Shown piece after piece: positions 34,223-42,950 of a stretch of DNA of 64,000 nucleotides (position 1 is the first letter of the stretch; each line of letters begins with the position of its first letter). A program made the translations under genes and the position numbers. This DNA is from Acidobacteriota bacterium. Lineage in GTDB: Bacteria; Acidobacteriota; Vicinamibacteria; Marinacidobacterales; Marinacidobacteraceae. Below the pieces are notes generated by a model, which did not search any database, was not told the origin of the DNA, and was given only the letters and a program-made list of their open reading frames with translations. The stretch lies in assembly GCA_022828085.1 (NCBI GenBank), contig JAJEIY010000074.1, positions 1 through 64,000 on the forward strand, in the 5' to 3' direction.

Positions 34223-35329
34223 TCAGGCGGGCGTGGCGGCCAACTGGCCGCAGGCAGCCAACACGTCCCGGCCGCGGCTGCGGCGGAGGGTGGCGACGAA
34301 CCCCGCGGCCGAGACCTTCCCCAGGAAACGTTCGGCGTCCTCCTCCGTGCCCGGGCGGTGCGGCGGGCCGGGGGCCGGATCCTCCCAGGGGTTGAAAGCG
34401 ATCAGGTTCACGTGAGGACGGATCCCGGACGCGGCCAGGCGACGCAGTTGCCGAAGCAGTTCCCGGGCGTCCCGCGGACGGTCGTTCTCGCCACCGAGGA
34501 GGACGTACTCGACCGTGACGCGGCGGTTCGAGGGCGGCAGGTTCTCCAGCGCCTCGAAGATCTCCGGCATGCGGTGACGCCGCCCGATGGGCATGAAGCG
34601 GCCGCGCGTTTCATCGTCGCCGGCGTGGAGGCTGATCGCGATCCCCACCTGCGGCGCCGCGGCGCCCAGGCGGGCAATCTCTTCCGGCAGGCCCACCGTG
34701 GACACGGTGATCCGGCGCGGCGGAATGCCGAAGCCCTCGGGATCGGTCAGGAGGGCGAGCGAAACAGTCACTCCGTCGGTATTGAGGAGGGGTTCGCCCA
34801 TTCCCATGTAGACGACGTTGCGACGCCCCCTGGCGGCCTCCGGGGCGGCGCGTTCCGCGAGCAGTACCTGGGCCGCGATCTCGCCGGGGGTGAGATTCCG
34901 GCGGAACGGAATGGCGCCGGAGCGGCAGAAGGTGCACGCCAGCGGACAGCCGACCTGGGTGGAGACACAGACCGTCAGGTCCGACGCCTCGCCGCCGGCC
35001 CCCTGCGCTCTCCCTGACTTTCCCCCCGCCGCGTCCCGCCGGCTGCCGATGGCCACGGTCTCGACCAGCAGGCCGTCCTCGAGTTCGATCAGCAGCTTGA
35101 CGGCGCCGTCGCCGGACTGCGAGGACTCCACGATGCGGGGGTGCGCAATCCGGAAGCGCGAGGCGAGTTCCGCCCGGAGGGAGGCGGAGAAGTCGGTCAT
35201 CTCGCGGAAGTCGACCTGCCCGTGCCGGTAGAGGTGGCGGAAGAGCTGGCGGCCCCGGTAGGGCGGGAGACCGAGGTCTTCGGTGAGCTGGATCAGCTCG
35301 GCGTGGGAGAGGCCGTAGAGGTTTTGCAC
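34223..35329 (-). CDS. rlmN: 23S rRNA (adenine-C2)-methyltransferase
   Basis: A 368-residue radical SAM enzyme. The start was set at the GTG giving (M)QNLYGLSHAELIQLTEDLG; the longer ORF runs into repeats. The iron-sulphur motif is CPLACTFC (CxxxCxxC), preceded by CVSTQVG. GMGEPLLN and STVGLPEEI are typical, and the second catalytic cysteine lies in RGRDVLAACGQLA near the end. It methylates A2503 of 23S rRNA and A37 of some tRNAs. An internal Gly/Ala insertion (DAAGGKSGRAQGAGGEASDL) lengthens the chain before the radical SAM core. Confidence 0.94.
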   Translation of the reverse strand: MQNLYGLSHAELIQLTEDLGLPPYRGRQLFRHLYRHGQVDFREMTDFSASLRAELASRFRIAHPRIVESSQSGDGAVKLLIELEDGLLVETVAIGSRRDAAGGKSGRAQGAGGEASDLTVCVSTQVGCPLACTFCRSGAIPFRRNLTPGEIAAQVLLAERAAPEAARGRRNVVYMGMGEPLLNTDGVTVSLALLTDPEGFGIPPRRITVSTVGLPEEIARLGAAAPQVGIAISLHAGDDETRGRFMPIGRRHRMPEIFEALENLPPSNRRVTVEYVLLGGENDRPRDARELLRQLRRLAASGIRPHVNLIAFNPWEDPAPGPPHRPGTEEDAERFLGKVSAAGFVATLRRSRGRDVLAACGQLAATPA

Positions 35330-35390
35330 TGCGGGATCACGATAACGCCGGAAGGTGGGACGGGCATCGACACAAGGGTGTTTGAGGCCG

Positions 35391-35450
35391 CGCCGTTGCG
35401 CCGGCCTGCGGCCGGCGCGTGCCGACCAGAGGTCGGCGTTCCAAGCCGTA
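35391..35450 (+). repeat. twin-hairpin dispersed repeat, copy 8a
   Basis: Arms GCCGGCC..GGCCGGC, then GCGTGCCGACC AGA GGTCGGCGTTCCAAGCCG. It is the GTGCCG/GCGTTCC sub-type. The gap between rlmN and the YycJ-like gene (347 bases) consists mainly of copies 8a and 8b plus a promoter at its right end. Confidence 0.65.
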
Positions 35451-35472
35451 CGCGTCCCGAGGGCAGGTGGGG

Positions 35473-35530
35473 TTGGGACGTGCGCGGCGCGGAGCGCCGC
35501 GCGTGCCGGTCTGGAGACCGGCGTTCCAGG
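35473..35530 (+). repeat. twin-hairpin dispersed repeat, copy 8b
   Basis: TTGGGACGTGCGCGGCGCGG then GCGCCGCGCGTGCCGGTC and GACCGGCGTTCCAGG. The linker TTGGGACGTGCGCGG is identical to the one in the tandem array near 53.6 kb. A further hairpin, CACAACCCGTTGTG, follows at about 35540. Confidence 0.65.
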
Positions 35531-35594
35531 CCGGTGCGCCACAACCCGTTGTGGTGCGTGTCCCCGTCACCCCCAATATCTTGGGGTTCGGGCG

Positions 35595-35624
35595 TTGACC
35601 CAACGCGCGGGCGGGTGCTACGCT
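35595..35624 (+). promoter_or_regulatory. sigma70-type promoter for the YycJ-like/pur genes
   Basis: TTGACC and TACGCT with an 18-base spacer, about 53 bases before the ATG of the metallo-hydrolase. Because purB starts 4 bases after that gene, this promoter may drive the whole purine run. Confidence 0.5.
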
Positions 35625-35676
35625 CGGGTCCTTCCCGCCACGGTGGCCGCCACCCTCTTCCGACCCGGTTTTCGTC

Positions 35677-36549
35677 ATGGAAATCAGCCTGCGCGTCCTT
35701 GGTTCCGGTAGCTCCGGAAATGCGGCGCTGGTCTCCGGGGGGCCCACCACCCTGCTCGTGGAAGCGGGGCTTTCCTGCCGCGCACTGGAGAAACGGATCG
35801 CGGAGGCCGGACGCACGCCCTCCGACATCGCCGCCGTGCTCGTCTCCCACGAACACGGGGACCACTGCCGGAGCGCCACCACCTTCGCGGTACGCCACGG
35901 GATCCCGGTCGCCTGCACCGAAGGCACCTGGAACTGCCTGATCTCGCGGAACGGGGCCGAGACTCCCGATTGGCTTCCCCTCGTCCCGCGGGAGAGCCGC
36001 CGCATCGGAACGATCACCGCCACCCCGTTCCGGACCCCGCACGACGCGGTGGACCCCATCGGCTTCCGGTTCGAGCGCGGCGGCGCCGTCCTCGTCCACG
36101 CGACCGATTTCGGCCACCTCTCCGAAGAGATGGAAGAAGCCATCGAAGGCGCCTCGGTGTTGCTGATCGAGTCCAACTACGACGAGCAGCAGCTCTTCGA
36201 GAGCCGCTATCCGTTCGCCATCCGGCAACGGATCGCCTCCACCCGGGGCCACCTCTCGAACGGCGCCCTCGCCATGTATCTCCGCAGGCGGCTCCCCCTC
36301 TCGGTGAACACGGTGGTGCTCGCCCACCTCTCGGAGAACACCAACACTCCCGAACTCGCACTGCGGACGGCCCGCACGGCCCTCGACGCCGGCGGACGGC
36401 GCGGGGTGCGGCTGCTGGTTGCCCGGCGTCACGACCTGACGGAGGAACTCTGGACCCGGCCGGCGCGCACCGCTCCGAAGGCCCCGCCGATGCCCCGGGT
36501 CAACCGGTTCCTGAACCCGGTACCGCTGCGAGCGCCCACGCTGTTCTGA
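35677..36549 (+). CDS. MBL-fold metallo-hydrolase (YycJ/WalJ-like)
   Basis: A 290-residue metallo-beta-lactamase-fold hydrolase. The metal motif is SHEHGDH (about residues 57-63), and the YycJ-like opening is LRVLGSGSSGNAALV. Later ligands are in HATDFGH, SNYDEQ and VVLAHLSENTN. Family members are putative double-strand DNA exonucleases or regulators of wall metabolism; the substrate is unproven. The extra C-terminal 40 residues are Pro/Arg-rich. It is the first gene of a co-directional run into purB. Confidence 0.88.
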   Translation: MEISLRVLGSGSSGNAALVSGGPTTLLVEAGLSCRALEKRIAEAGRTPSDIAAVLVSHEHGDHCRSATTFAVRHGIPVACTEGTWNCLISRNGAETPDWLPLVPRESRRIGTITATPFRTPHDAVDPIGFRFERGGAVLVHATDFGHLSEEMEEAIEGASVLLIESNYDEQQLFESRYPFAIRQRIASTRGHLSNGALAMYLRRRLPLSVNTVVLAHLSENTNTPELALRTARTALDAGGRRGVRLLVARRHDLTEELWTRPARTAPKAPPMPRVNRFLNPVPLRAPTLF

Positions 36550-36553
36550 TTCG

Positions 36554-37861
36554 GTGCTCACCGATCGCTACGTCCGCCCCGAGATGGGGGCGATCTGGAC
36601 CGACGAAGCCCTCTTCGCTTCCTGGATGGAGGTCGAGGTCGCCGCGGCCGAAGCGATGGCGGCCGAGGGGATCGTCCCGGCAGCCGCCGCGGCCGCGATT
36701 CGGGAGCGGGCCGGCTTCGACATCGCCCGCATCCACGAGATCGAAAAGACCGTCCAGCACGACGTGGTGGCCTTCACCCAGTCCATGGCGGAACACGTGG
36801 GAGCCGAGGGACGCTGGATCCACTTCGGACTCACCAGTTCCGACGTCGTGGACACCGCGCTCGCCACCCGCCTCGTCCGTTCGGCGGACCTGATCCTGGA
36901 GCGGGTCGAGGGAATCCGCGAAGTTCTGAAGCGCCGCGCCGAAGACCACCGGCGGACCGTCATGGTCGGGCGGACCCACGGGGTGCACGCCGAGCCGATG
37001 ACCTTCGGGATGAAGCTCGCCCTCTGGTGGGCGGAGATGGGGCGCAACCACCGCCGCCTCGCCGCGGCCCGGGAAGCCGTCCGGGTGGGCAAGCTCAGCG
37101 GCGCCGTCGGCACCTTCGCCCACCTGCCGCCGAGCGTCGAACAACGCGTCTGCGACGCGCTCGGCCTCCGCCCCGCCGCGATCTCCACCCAGGTCGTCCA
37201 GCGCGACCGGCACGCCGAACTGGCGGCGGCGCTCGCCATCCTCGCGGGCACGCTCGAGAAGATCGCCACCGAGATCCGGAACCTGCAGCGGACGGAGATC
37301 CGCGAACTGGAGGAGCCCTTCGGCCGGGGCCAGAAGGGCTCCTCGGCGATGCCCCACAAGCGGAACCCGGTAGGCTGCGAGCAGGTGTGCGGCCTCGCCC
37401 GGATCATCCGCGCCAACACGATCCCCGCGATCGAGAACATCGCGCTCTGGAACGAACGGGACATCTCCCACTCGTCCGCGGAACGGATGGCGATTCCGCA
37501 GAGCTTCCTGCTCGCCGACCACATCCTCCTGCGCATGACCCGGATCCTCGACGGACTCGTGGTGCGCGCGGACTCCATGCTCGCCAACCTGAACCGGATG
37601 AACGGCATGGTGTTCAGCGGCCAGGTGCTGCTCGACCTCGCCGCCAAGGGGATCTCTCGCGAGGACGCCTACAAGATGGTGCAGGGCGCCGCCATGCGTC
37701 TCTGGGAGAACGGCGGCACGCTGCGGGAGCGGCTCGACGAGGACGAAGGGATCACGTCCCGCCTCACCCGCGAGGAGCTCGACGCCGCGTTCGACCTCGA
37801 TGTCCAGCTTTGCCACCTCGACACGGTCTTCGAGCGGGTCTTCGCGGAAGACAGCGCATGA
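36554..37861 (+). CDS. purB: adenylosuccinate lyase
   Basis: A 435-residue fumarase-superfamily enzyme, with a GTG start giving (M)LTDRYVRPEMGAIWTDEA. The signature loop is SSAMPHKRNPV, with the catalytic serine. The FGLTSSDVVDTALA and VGRTHGVHAEPM segments supply the active-site histidine region. It acts twice: SAICAR to AICAR and adenylosuccinate to AMP. The ATGA overlap couples it to purS. Confidence 0.96.
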   Translation: MLTDRYVRPEMGAIWTDEALFASWMEVEVAAAEAMAAEGIVPAAAAAAIRERAGFDIARIHEIEKTVQHDVVAFTQSMAEHVGAEGRWIHFGLTSSDVVDTALATRLVRSADLILERVEGIREVLKRRAEDHRRTVMVGRTHGVHAEPMTFGMKLALWWAEMGRNHRRLAAAREAVRVGKLSGAVGTFAHLPPSVEQRVCDALGLRPAAISTQVVQRDRHAELAAALAILAGTLEKIATEIRNLQRTEIRELEEPFGRGQKGSSAMPHKRNPVGCEQVCGLARIIRANTIPAIENIALWNERDISHSSAERMAIPQSFLLADHILLRMTRILDGLVVRADSMLANLNRMNGMVFSGQVLLDLAAKGISREDAYKMVQGAAMRLWENGGTLRERLDEDEGITSRLTREELDAAFDLDVQLCHLDTVFERVFAEDSA

Positions 37862-38109
37862 AGTTCCGGGTCCGTGTTCTCGTCCGCCTGCGTCCCTCAG
37901 TCTATGACCCGCAGGGGCAAGCGATCCGGAAGGCGATCGCGGCCGACCCGCGCCTGAGCGCCGAATCCGTCCGGCAGGGAAAGATGTTCGACCTGGAGGT
38001 GAAGGCCGGTTCGCCAAGCGAGGCGAAGGCGCGCGCCGAGGAGATCGCGTCCCGGGTGCTGGCCAACCCGGTACTCGAGGACTTCAGCGTCCAGGTCCTG
38101 CTCGACTGA
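37858..38109 (+). CDS. purS: phosphoribosylformylglycinamidine synthase subunit PurS
   Basis: An 83-residue protein hidden inside a longer ORF of the track, which is a shadow of purB upstream. The ATG overlaps the purB stop (ATGA), and the stop overlaps the purQ ATG (TGATG). The sequence RVRVLVRLRPSVYDPQGQAI and FDLEVKAGSPSEAKARAEEI is typical. PurS bridges the glutaminase PurQ and the synthetase PurL. Confidence 0.94.
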   Translation: MKFRVRVLVRLRPSVYDPQGQAIRKAIAADPRLSAESVRQGKMFDLEVKAGSPSEAKARAEEIASRVLANPVLEDFSVQVLLD

Positions 38110-38804
38110 TGGCCCGCTTCGCCGTCCTCGTCTTCCCGGGGACGAACTGCGAGGGCGACGTGCTCCACGCCATCGAGGCGGTGACCGGCCAGCCGGCCGC
38201 ACTCGTCTGGCACAAGGAGGGCTCGCTCGACGGGTTCGACGCCGCCGTGGTGCCGGGCGGTTTCGCGCACGGCGACTACCTGCGGGCCGGCGGTCTCGCC
38301 CGCTTTTCGCCGGTCATGGAGCCGCTCATCGAGATGGCGGAGAGCGGCCGGGCGGTGGTCGGAATCTGCAACGGCTTCCAGATCCTCCAGGAAGCCGGCC
38401 TCCTCCCCGGGGCCATGCTGCGGAACGTGTCGCTCTCCTACGTGTGCCGTGACGTCCGGCTGCGCGTCGAAGCGAACTCGTCTCCCCTGACCTGCGGGCT
38501 CGCACCGGGCACCACGCTCCGGATGCCGGTGGGCCATGCCGAGGGGAACTTCCGGGCCGACGACGATGTCCTCGAAGCGCTCGAGGCGGACGAGCAGGTG
38601 ATCTTTCGCTACTGCGACGACGGCGGCGAAGCCAGCGACGCGGCCAACCCCAACGGTTCCCGGAACAACATCGCCGGAGTGCGGAACGCCCGGGGCAACG
38701 TCGCCGCCCTCATGCCCCACCCCGACCGCGCCTACGAGGAGGCGCTCGGCGGCGTGGACGGCTGCCGCCTCTTCGAGAGCCTCCACCGGTTCACGGAGTC
38801 GTGA
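38109..38804 (+). CDS. purQ: phosphoribosylformylglycinamidine synthase glutaminase subunit
   Basis: A 231-residue class I glutamine amidotransferase. The nucleophile is in [17 protein letters not shown], and the His/Glu partners are in [12 protein letters not shown]. The N-terminal [12 protein letters not shown] and [11 protein letters not shown] are PurQ-specific. It supplies ammonia to PurL through the PurS-bridged complex. It overlaps purS upstream and purL downstream (GTGA). Confidence 0.96.
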   Translation: MARFAVLVFPGTNCEGDVLHAIEAVTGQPAALVWHKEGSLDGFDAAVVPGGFAHGDYLRAGGLARFSPVMEPLIEMAESGRAVVGICNGFQILQEAGLLPGAMLRNVSLSYVCRDVRLRVEANSSPLTCGLAPGTTLRMPVGHAEGNFRADDDVLEALEADEQVIFRYCDDGGEASDAANPNGSRNNIAGVRNARGNVAALMPHPDRAYEEALGGVDGCRLFESLHRFTES

Positions 38805-41023
38805 GAGACGCCGCGACGCTGGAAGCGGCGCTCGCTTCCGGACTCTCCACCGAGGAGTTCCGGCAGATCGGAACCCTGCTCGGCAGACCCCCCAACCCGA
38901 CCGAACTCGGGATGTTCTCCGCGATGTGGTCGGAGCACTGCTCGTACAAGTCCTCGCGCCGCCATCTCGCCCGCTTCCCCACCGAGTCGCCCCGCGTCAT
39001 CGAGGGACCCGGGGAAAACGCCGGCGCGGTGGACATCGGTCACGGCCTCGCCGCGGTCTTCAAGGTGGAATCGCACAACCACCCGACCTTCATCGAACCG
39101 TTCCAGGGCGCCGCCACCGGCGTGGGCGGCATCCTGCGGGACATCTTCACGATGGGCGCCCGGCCGGTGGCGCTCATGAACTCGCTCCGCTTCGGTCCCC
39201 TGAGTCTTCCGAAGAACCGCGCCCTCTTCACGGGAGCGGTTGCCGGGATCGCCAACTACGGGAACAGCATGGGCATCCCCACCATCGGCGGCGAGGTCTT
39301 CTTCGAGGACTGCTACTCGCTGAACCCGCTGGTGAACGCCTTCGCCCTCGGCATCGCACCCGCGGACCGCATCTTCCGGGCGCGCGCCGAGGCGCCGGGA
39401 AGCCCGGTCTGGTGCGTCGGCAGCAAGACCGGGCGCGACGGCATCCACGGCGCGTCCATGGCGTCGGCGGCCTTCGACGAGGAGGCCGAGGCGAAGCGGC
39501 CGACGGTGCAGGTCGGGGACCCCTTCCTCGAGAAACTCCTCATGGAGGCGTGCCTCGAACTCATGCAGGGGGACGCGCTGATCGCGGTCCAGGACATGGG
39601 GGCCGCCGGGCTCACCTGTTCCACCTCGGAAGTGGCGTCCCGGGGAGGCGCCGGCGTCGAGATCGACCTCGATCACGTCGCCCAGCGCGAGACGGGCATG
39701 AACGCCTACGAGATCATGCTCTCGGAGTCCCAGGAGCGCATGCTCCTCGTGGTCCGGAGCGGCCGCGAGGCGGAGGTGACCCGGATCTTCGACAAGTGGG
39801 ATCTCGACGCGGCCCCCATCGGAAGCGTGAGCGGCGACGGCCTCCTCCGGGTCCGGCACCAGGGGCAGGTCGCCGCCGAAGTGCCCTGCCGGGCGCTGAC
39901 CGACGACGCCCCGGCGTTCGATCGCCCCGCTGCGCGACCGTCGTGGTGGCCCTCTCCCGAGGTCACCCCGGCCGACCTTCCCGAACCCACCGACTGGAAC
40001 GCCGTGGTCCGGGAGCTGGCCGGATCCCCGGAGCTGGCGAGCCGCCGCTTCGTCTACGAGCAGTACGACCACATGGTGCGCAGCGACACGGTCGTCCGTC
40101 CGGGCGGCGACGCCGGCGTGGTCCGGATCAAGGGCAAGGAGCTCGGGATCGCCATGACCCTCGACGGCAACGGCCGCTACACGGCCCGGGATCCCCGCCG
40201 GGGCGGCGCGCTGGCCGTCGCGGAAGCCTGCCGGAACCTGGCCGCGGTGGGGGCCACCCCGGTGGGAGCCACCAACTGCCTCAACTTCGGCAACCCGGAG
40301 CGGCCCGAGATCATGTGGGAGTTCACCGAGGCCATCGCCGGGATGACCGAGGCTCTCGAAGCCCTGGCGGTTCCCATCACCGGCGGCAACGTCAGCTTCT
40401 ACAACGAGACCGAGGGCCAGAACATCTTTCCCACCCCGGTGGTCGGCGTGGTCGGGGTGCTGGACGATGCGACCAGGCGGATCGCGCAGCACTTTGCGGC
40501 AGCGGGGGACCTCCTCTTCCTGGCGGGGCCCGAGGGCGGGGATGCGCTCGGGGCGAGCGCCTTCCTGAAGGAGCACCACGGGCGCACCGATGGCCGGCCG
40601 CCGAAGCCGGACCTCGATGCGGAGGTCCGGCTGGGGGCCTTCCTCCGCGCGGCCGGGGCGGCGGGACTCGCCGCCTCGGCGCGCGATCTCTCCGAGGGCG
40701 GCCTCGCGGCCGCCGCGGTCGAGAGCCTCTTCGCGCCGGACGGCTCCCGGCTCGGCGCCGAGCTACAGGTCGAGTGCGCGGGCCGGCTTGAGGGGACGCT
40801 CCTCGGGGAGGGGCCGGCCCGCGCGCTCCTCAGCGTCCGGCCCGGCGACGCCGAGGCCCTGGCCGCGCTCGCCGCCCGCGAGGGGGTTCCGCTCGCGGCA
40901 GTCGGATCCGTGGGCGGGGATGCGCTCCGGATCCGGGTGAACGGGAGTCGGATCGTCTCCCTCGATCTCGACGGCCTCGCGGACGTCTTCCGGAACAGCC
41001 TCGGCCGCATGGCGCTGGCGTAG
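38801..41023 (+). CDS. purL: phosphoribosylformylglycinamidine synthase subunit PurL
   Basis: A 740-residue small-type PurL, the form that needs PurS and PurQ. The GTG start overlaps the purQ stop. Typical blocks are [64 protein letters not shown] and [21 protein letters not shown]. It makes FGAM from FGAR, ATP and ammonia. A 9-base gap leads to purF. Confidence 0.96.
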   Translation: MRDAATLEAALASGLSTEEFRQIGTLLGRPPNPTELGMFSAMWSEHCSYKSSRRHLARFPTESPRVIEGPGENAGAVDIGHGLAAVFKVESHNHPTFIEPFQGAATGVGGILRDIFTMGARPVALMNSLRFGPLSLPKNRALFTGAVAGIANYGNSMGIPTIGGEVFFEDCYSLNPLVNAFALGIAPADRIFRARAEAPGSPVWCVGSKTGRDGIHGASMASAAFDEEAEAKRPTVQVGDPFLEKLLMEACLELMQGDALIAVQDMGAAGLTCSTSEVASRGGAGVEIDLDHVAQRETGMNAYEIMLSESQERMLLVVRSGREAEVTRIFDKWDLDAAPIGSVSGDGLLRVRHQGQVAAEVPCRALTDDAPAFDRPAARPSWWPSPEVTPADLPEPTDWNAVVRELAGSPELASRRFVYEQYDHMVRSDTVVRPGGDAGVVRIKGKELGIAMTLDGNGRYTARDPRRGGALAVAEACRNLAAVGATPVGATNCLNFGNPERPEIMWEFTEAIAGMTEALEALAVPITGGNVSFYNETEGQNIFPTPVVGVVGVLDDATRRIAQHFAAAGDLLFLAGPEGGDALGASAFLKEHHGRTDGRPPKPDLDAEVRLGAFLRAAGAAGLAASARDLSEGGLAAAAVESLFAPDGSRLGAELQVECAGRLEGTLLGEGPARALLSVRPGDAEALAALAAREGVPLAAVGSVGGDALRIRVNGSRIVSLDLDGLADVFRNSLGRMALA

Positions 41024-41032
41024 GATGCGCGG

Positions 41033-42496
41033 GTGAGCCAGATCGAGCTCCCGGTGGTCGATCGCCCCGGTCCTCCCGGCAGGGACGGTGCGGACCGGTT
41101 CCACGAGGAGTGCGGGGTCGTCGGGATCTGGAACCACCCGGAAGCGGCGCGCCTCGCCTACCTGGGGCTCTACGCGCTGCAGCACCGCGGGCAGGAGGCG
41201 GCCGGGATCGTCGCGACCACCCCGGATCGGGGCGGCCTCGTCGGGGTCAACGGCCCGGGACACGTGGCGGACGTCTTCGACGTGGAGAAACTCGACGCCC
41301 TCGCCGGCTGCGCGGCGATCGGGCACACCCGCTATTCGACGGCGGGCGACAGCAGTCCCAAGAACATCCAGCCGATCCAGATCGAGTGCAAGTTCGGGCA
41401 CATCGCGGTCTGCCACAACGGCAACCTGGTGAACGCCCACATCCTGCGGCACATGCTGGTCCAGCGCGGCTCGATCTTCCGCACCACGAGCGATACCGAG
41501 GTGCTCGTCCACCTGTTCGCCAAGTCCGGCCAGACCGAGGAACTCGAAGCGGTGGCCGAGGCGGTGCGCCAGGCCGAGGGGGCCTTCTCGCTCCTGTTCC
41601 TGACCGAGGACGCGCTCTACGCGGTGCGCGACCCGCGGGGTTTCCGGCCGCTGCTGCTCGGCAGGGCCGGCGACGGCTACGTGGTCTGCTCGGAGACCTG
41701 CGCGCTCGACCTGCTCGACGGCGAGTACATCCGCGACATCGAGGCGGGCGAGTTGATCCGGATCGACGGCGACGGGGTCCACTCGCTCAAGGTCTTCGAC
41801 GAGGCGCCGGTTTCCCAGTGCATCTTCGAGCACGTCTATTTCGCGCGGCCCGACAGCCGCGTCTTCGGCCGGGACGTCTACAAGACCCGCATCAAGCTGG
41901 GGGAGAGCCTCGCGAAACACACCGGGGTGGACGCCGACGTGGTGGTGCCGGTCCCGGACTCCGGGCTGATCGCCGCCATCGGCTACGCCCAGGCCACCGG
42001 GATCCCCCTGGAGATGGGGCTCATCCGGAACCACTACGTGGGACGGACGTTCATCGAGCCGCGGCAGTCCATCCGCAACTTCGGGGTGCGCGTGAAGCTG
42101 AATCCCGTGCACGCCGTGCTCAGGGGACGCCGGGTCATCCTCATCGACGACTCGATCGTGCGCGGCACCACCAGCCGCAAGCTGGTGCAGATGGCGCGAA
42201 ACGCCGGCGCCACCGAGGTGCACTTCCGGGTGTCGTCGCCACCGACGACCGGTCCCTGCCACTACGGCATCGATACCCCGCTGCGGTCGGAGCTGATCGC
42301 CGCGCAGCAGAGCGTGGAGGAGATCCGGCAGTACCTCAACGCGGACAGCCTGGCCTACCTGCCGCTCGAGTCCCTCCAGGACTCGGTCGAGGAGGAGCGC
42401 GACCGCTACTGCACGGCGTGTTTCTCGGGCAACTATCCGCTGGCCGTACCCGAGCCCGACCACGCCCGCAGCCTGTTCGGCAAGGAGCGCCACTGA
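41033..42496 (+). CDS. purF: amidophosphoribosyltransferase
   Basis: A 487-residue enzyme for the first step of purine synthesis. The N-terminal nucleophile cysteine is in FHEECGVVGIWNHP after about 26 residues, so a propeptide is probably removed. The PRPP loop is VILIDDSIVRGTTS. Cysteines in GPCHYGI, SQCIFEHVYF and YCTACFSGNYPL fit the 4Fe-4S form seen in Bacillus subtilis PurF. The GTG start follows purL by 9 bases. Confidence 0.95.
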   Translation: MSQIELPVVDRPGPPGRDGADRFHEECGVVGIWNHPEAARLAYLGLYALQHRGQEAAGIVATTPDRGGLVGVNGPGHVADVFDVEKLDALAGCAAIGHTRYSTAGDSSPKNIQPIQIECKFGHIAVCHNGNLVNAHILRHMLVQRGSIFRTTSDTEVLVHLFAKSGQTEELEAVAEAVRQAEGAFSLLFLTEDALYAVRDPRGFRPLLLGRAGDGYVVCSETCALDLLDGEYIRDIEAGELIRIDGDGVHSLKVFDEAPVSQCIFEHVYFARPDSRVFGRDVYKTRIKLGESLAKHTGVDADVVVPVPDSGLIAAIGYAQATGIPLEMGLIRNHYVGRTFIEPRQSIRNFGVRVKLNPVHAVLRGRRVILIDDSIVRGTTSRKLVQMARNAGATEVHFRVSSPPTTGPCHYGIDTPLRSELIAAQQSVEEIRQYLNADSLAYLPLESLQDSVEEERDRYCTACFSGNYPLAVPEPDHARSLFGKERH

Positions 42497-42525
42497 GCCG
42501 GCCCCGGCCGCAGGCAGGAGTCGCC

Positions 42526-42831
42526 ATGAGCCCACGACTGCCGATTCAGAGAGATCAGGTGGCCGCGTTTTGCCAGCGGAACGGCATACGGCGTCTCTCC
42601 CTTTTCGGTTCGGTGCTGCGCGACGATTTCGGCCCGGACAGCGATGTGGACGTGCTCGTCGAGTTCGCGCCCGGCGTCCGGTTCGGATACATCGGACTCA
42701 TGGCGATGCAGGAGGAACTCGCGGGGGTCGTGGGACGGCCGGTGGAGATGTACGCCCCTTCCTGGCTGCGTCCGTGGATGAGGGAGGAAGTCGAGGCGTC
42801 GGCGGAGCTGTTCTATGAGTCGGCGGAATGA
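42526..42831 (+). CDS. MNT-type minimal nucleotidyltransferase (antitoxin-like)
   Basis: A 101-residue protein, found in a frame the track merges with purF. It has the polymerase-beta-like motif SLFGSVLRDDFGPDSDVDVLVEF (GSxxR then DxD, about residues 25-47) and an AGGAG before the ATG. Such MntA proteins neutralise HEPN (HepT) toxins by adding AMP. The expected HEPN gene overlaps its 3' end but is reduced to a 23-codon remnant. It follows purF by 29 bases, so it may now be expressed with the pur genes. Confidence 0.85.
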   Translation: MSPRLPIQRDQVAAFCQRNGIRRLSLFGSVLRDDFGPDSDVDVLVEFAPGVRFGYIGLMAMQEELAGVVGRPVEMYAPSWLRPWMREEVEASAELFYESAE

Positions 42832-42886
42832 CCGCGGCGCACTCCAGGACATGCGCAGTCAGTTGCCCACCATGCTGGACAAGTGA
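42815..42886 (+). pseudogene. truncated HEPN (HepT-like) toxin remnant
   Basis: An ATG in a second frame, overlapping the nucleotidyltransferase 3' end, gives MSRRNDRGALQDMRSQLPTM and stops after 23 codons. MSRRNDRxxLxDM is the usual opening of HepT/DUF86 proteins, which then continue for about 100 residues with the RxxxxH motif. None of that is visible downstream, where the ggt gene begins 65 bases later. The position and overlap are those expected of a MntA-HepT pair, so a deletion is likely. Confidence 0.5.
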
Positions 42887-42950
42887 CCCTTCCGCAAAGG
42901 GCAACCCGGGCGACATCCTGCGACTCGCAGGTCGAAGAGAGAGCAAACCG

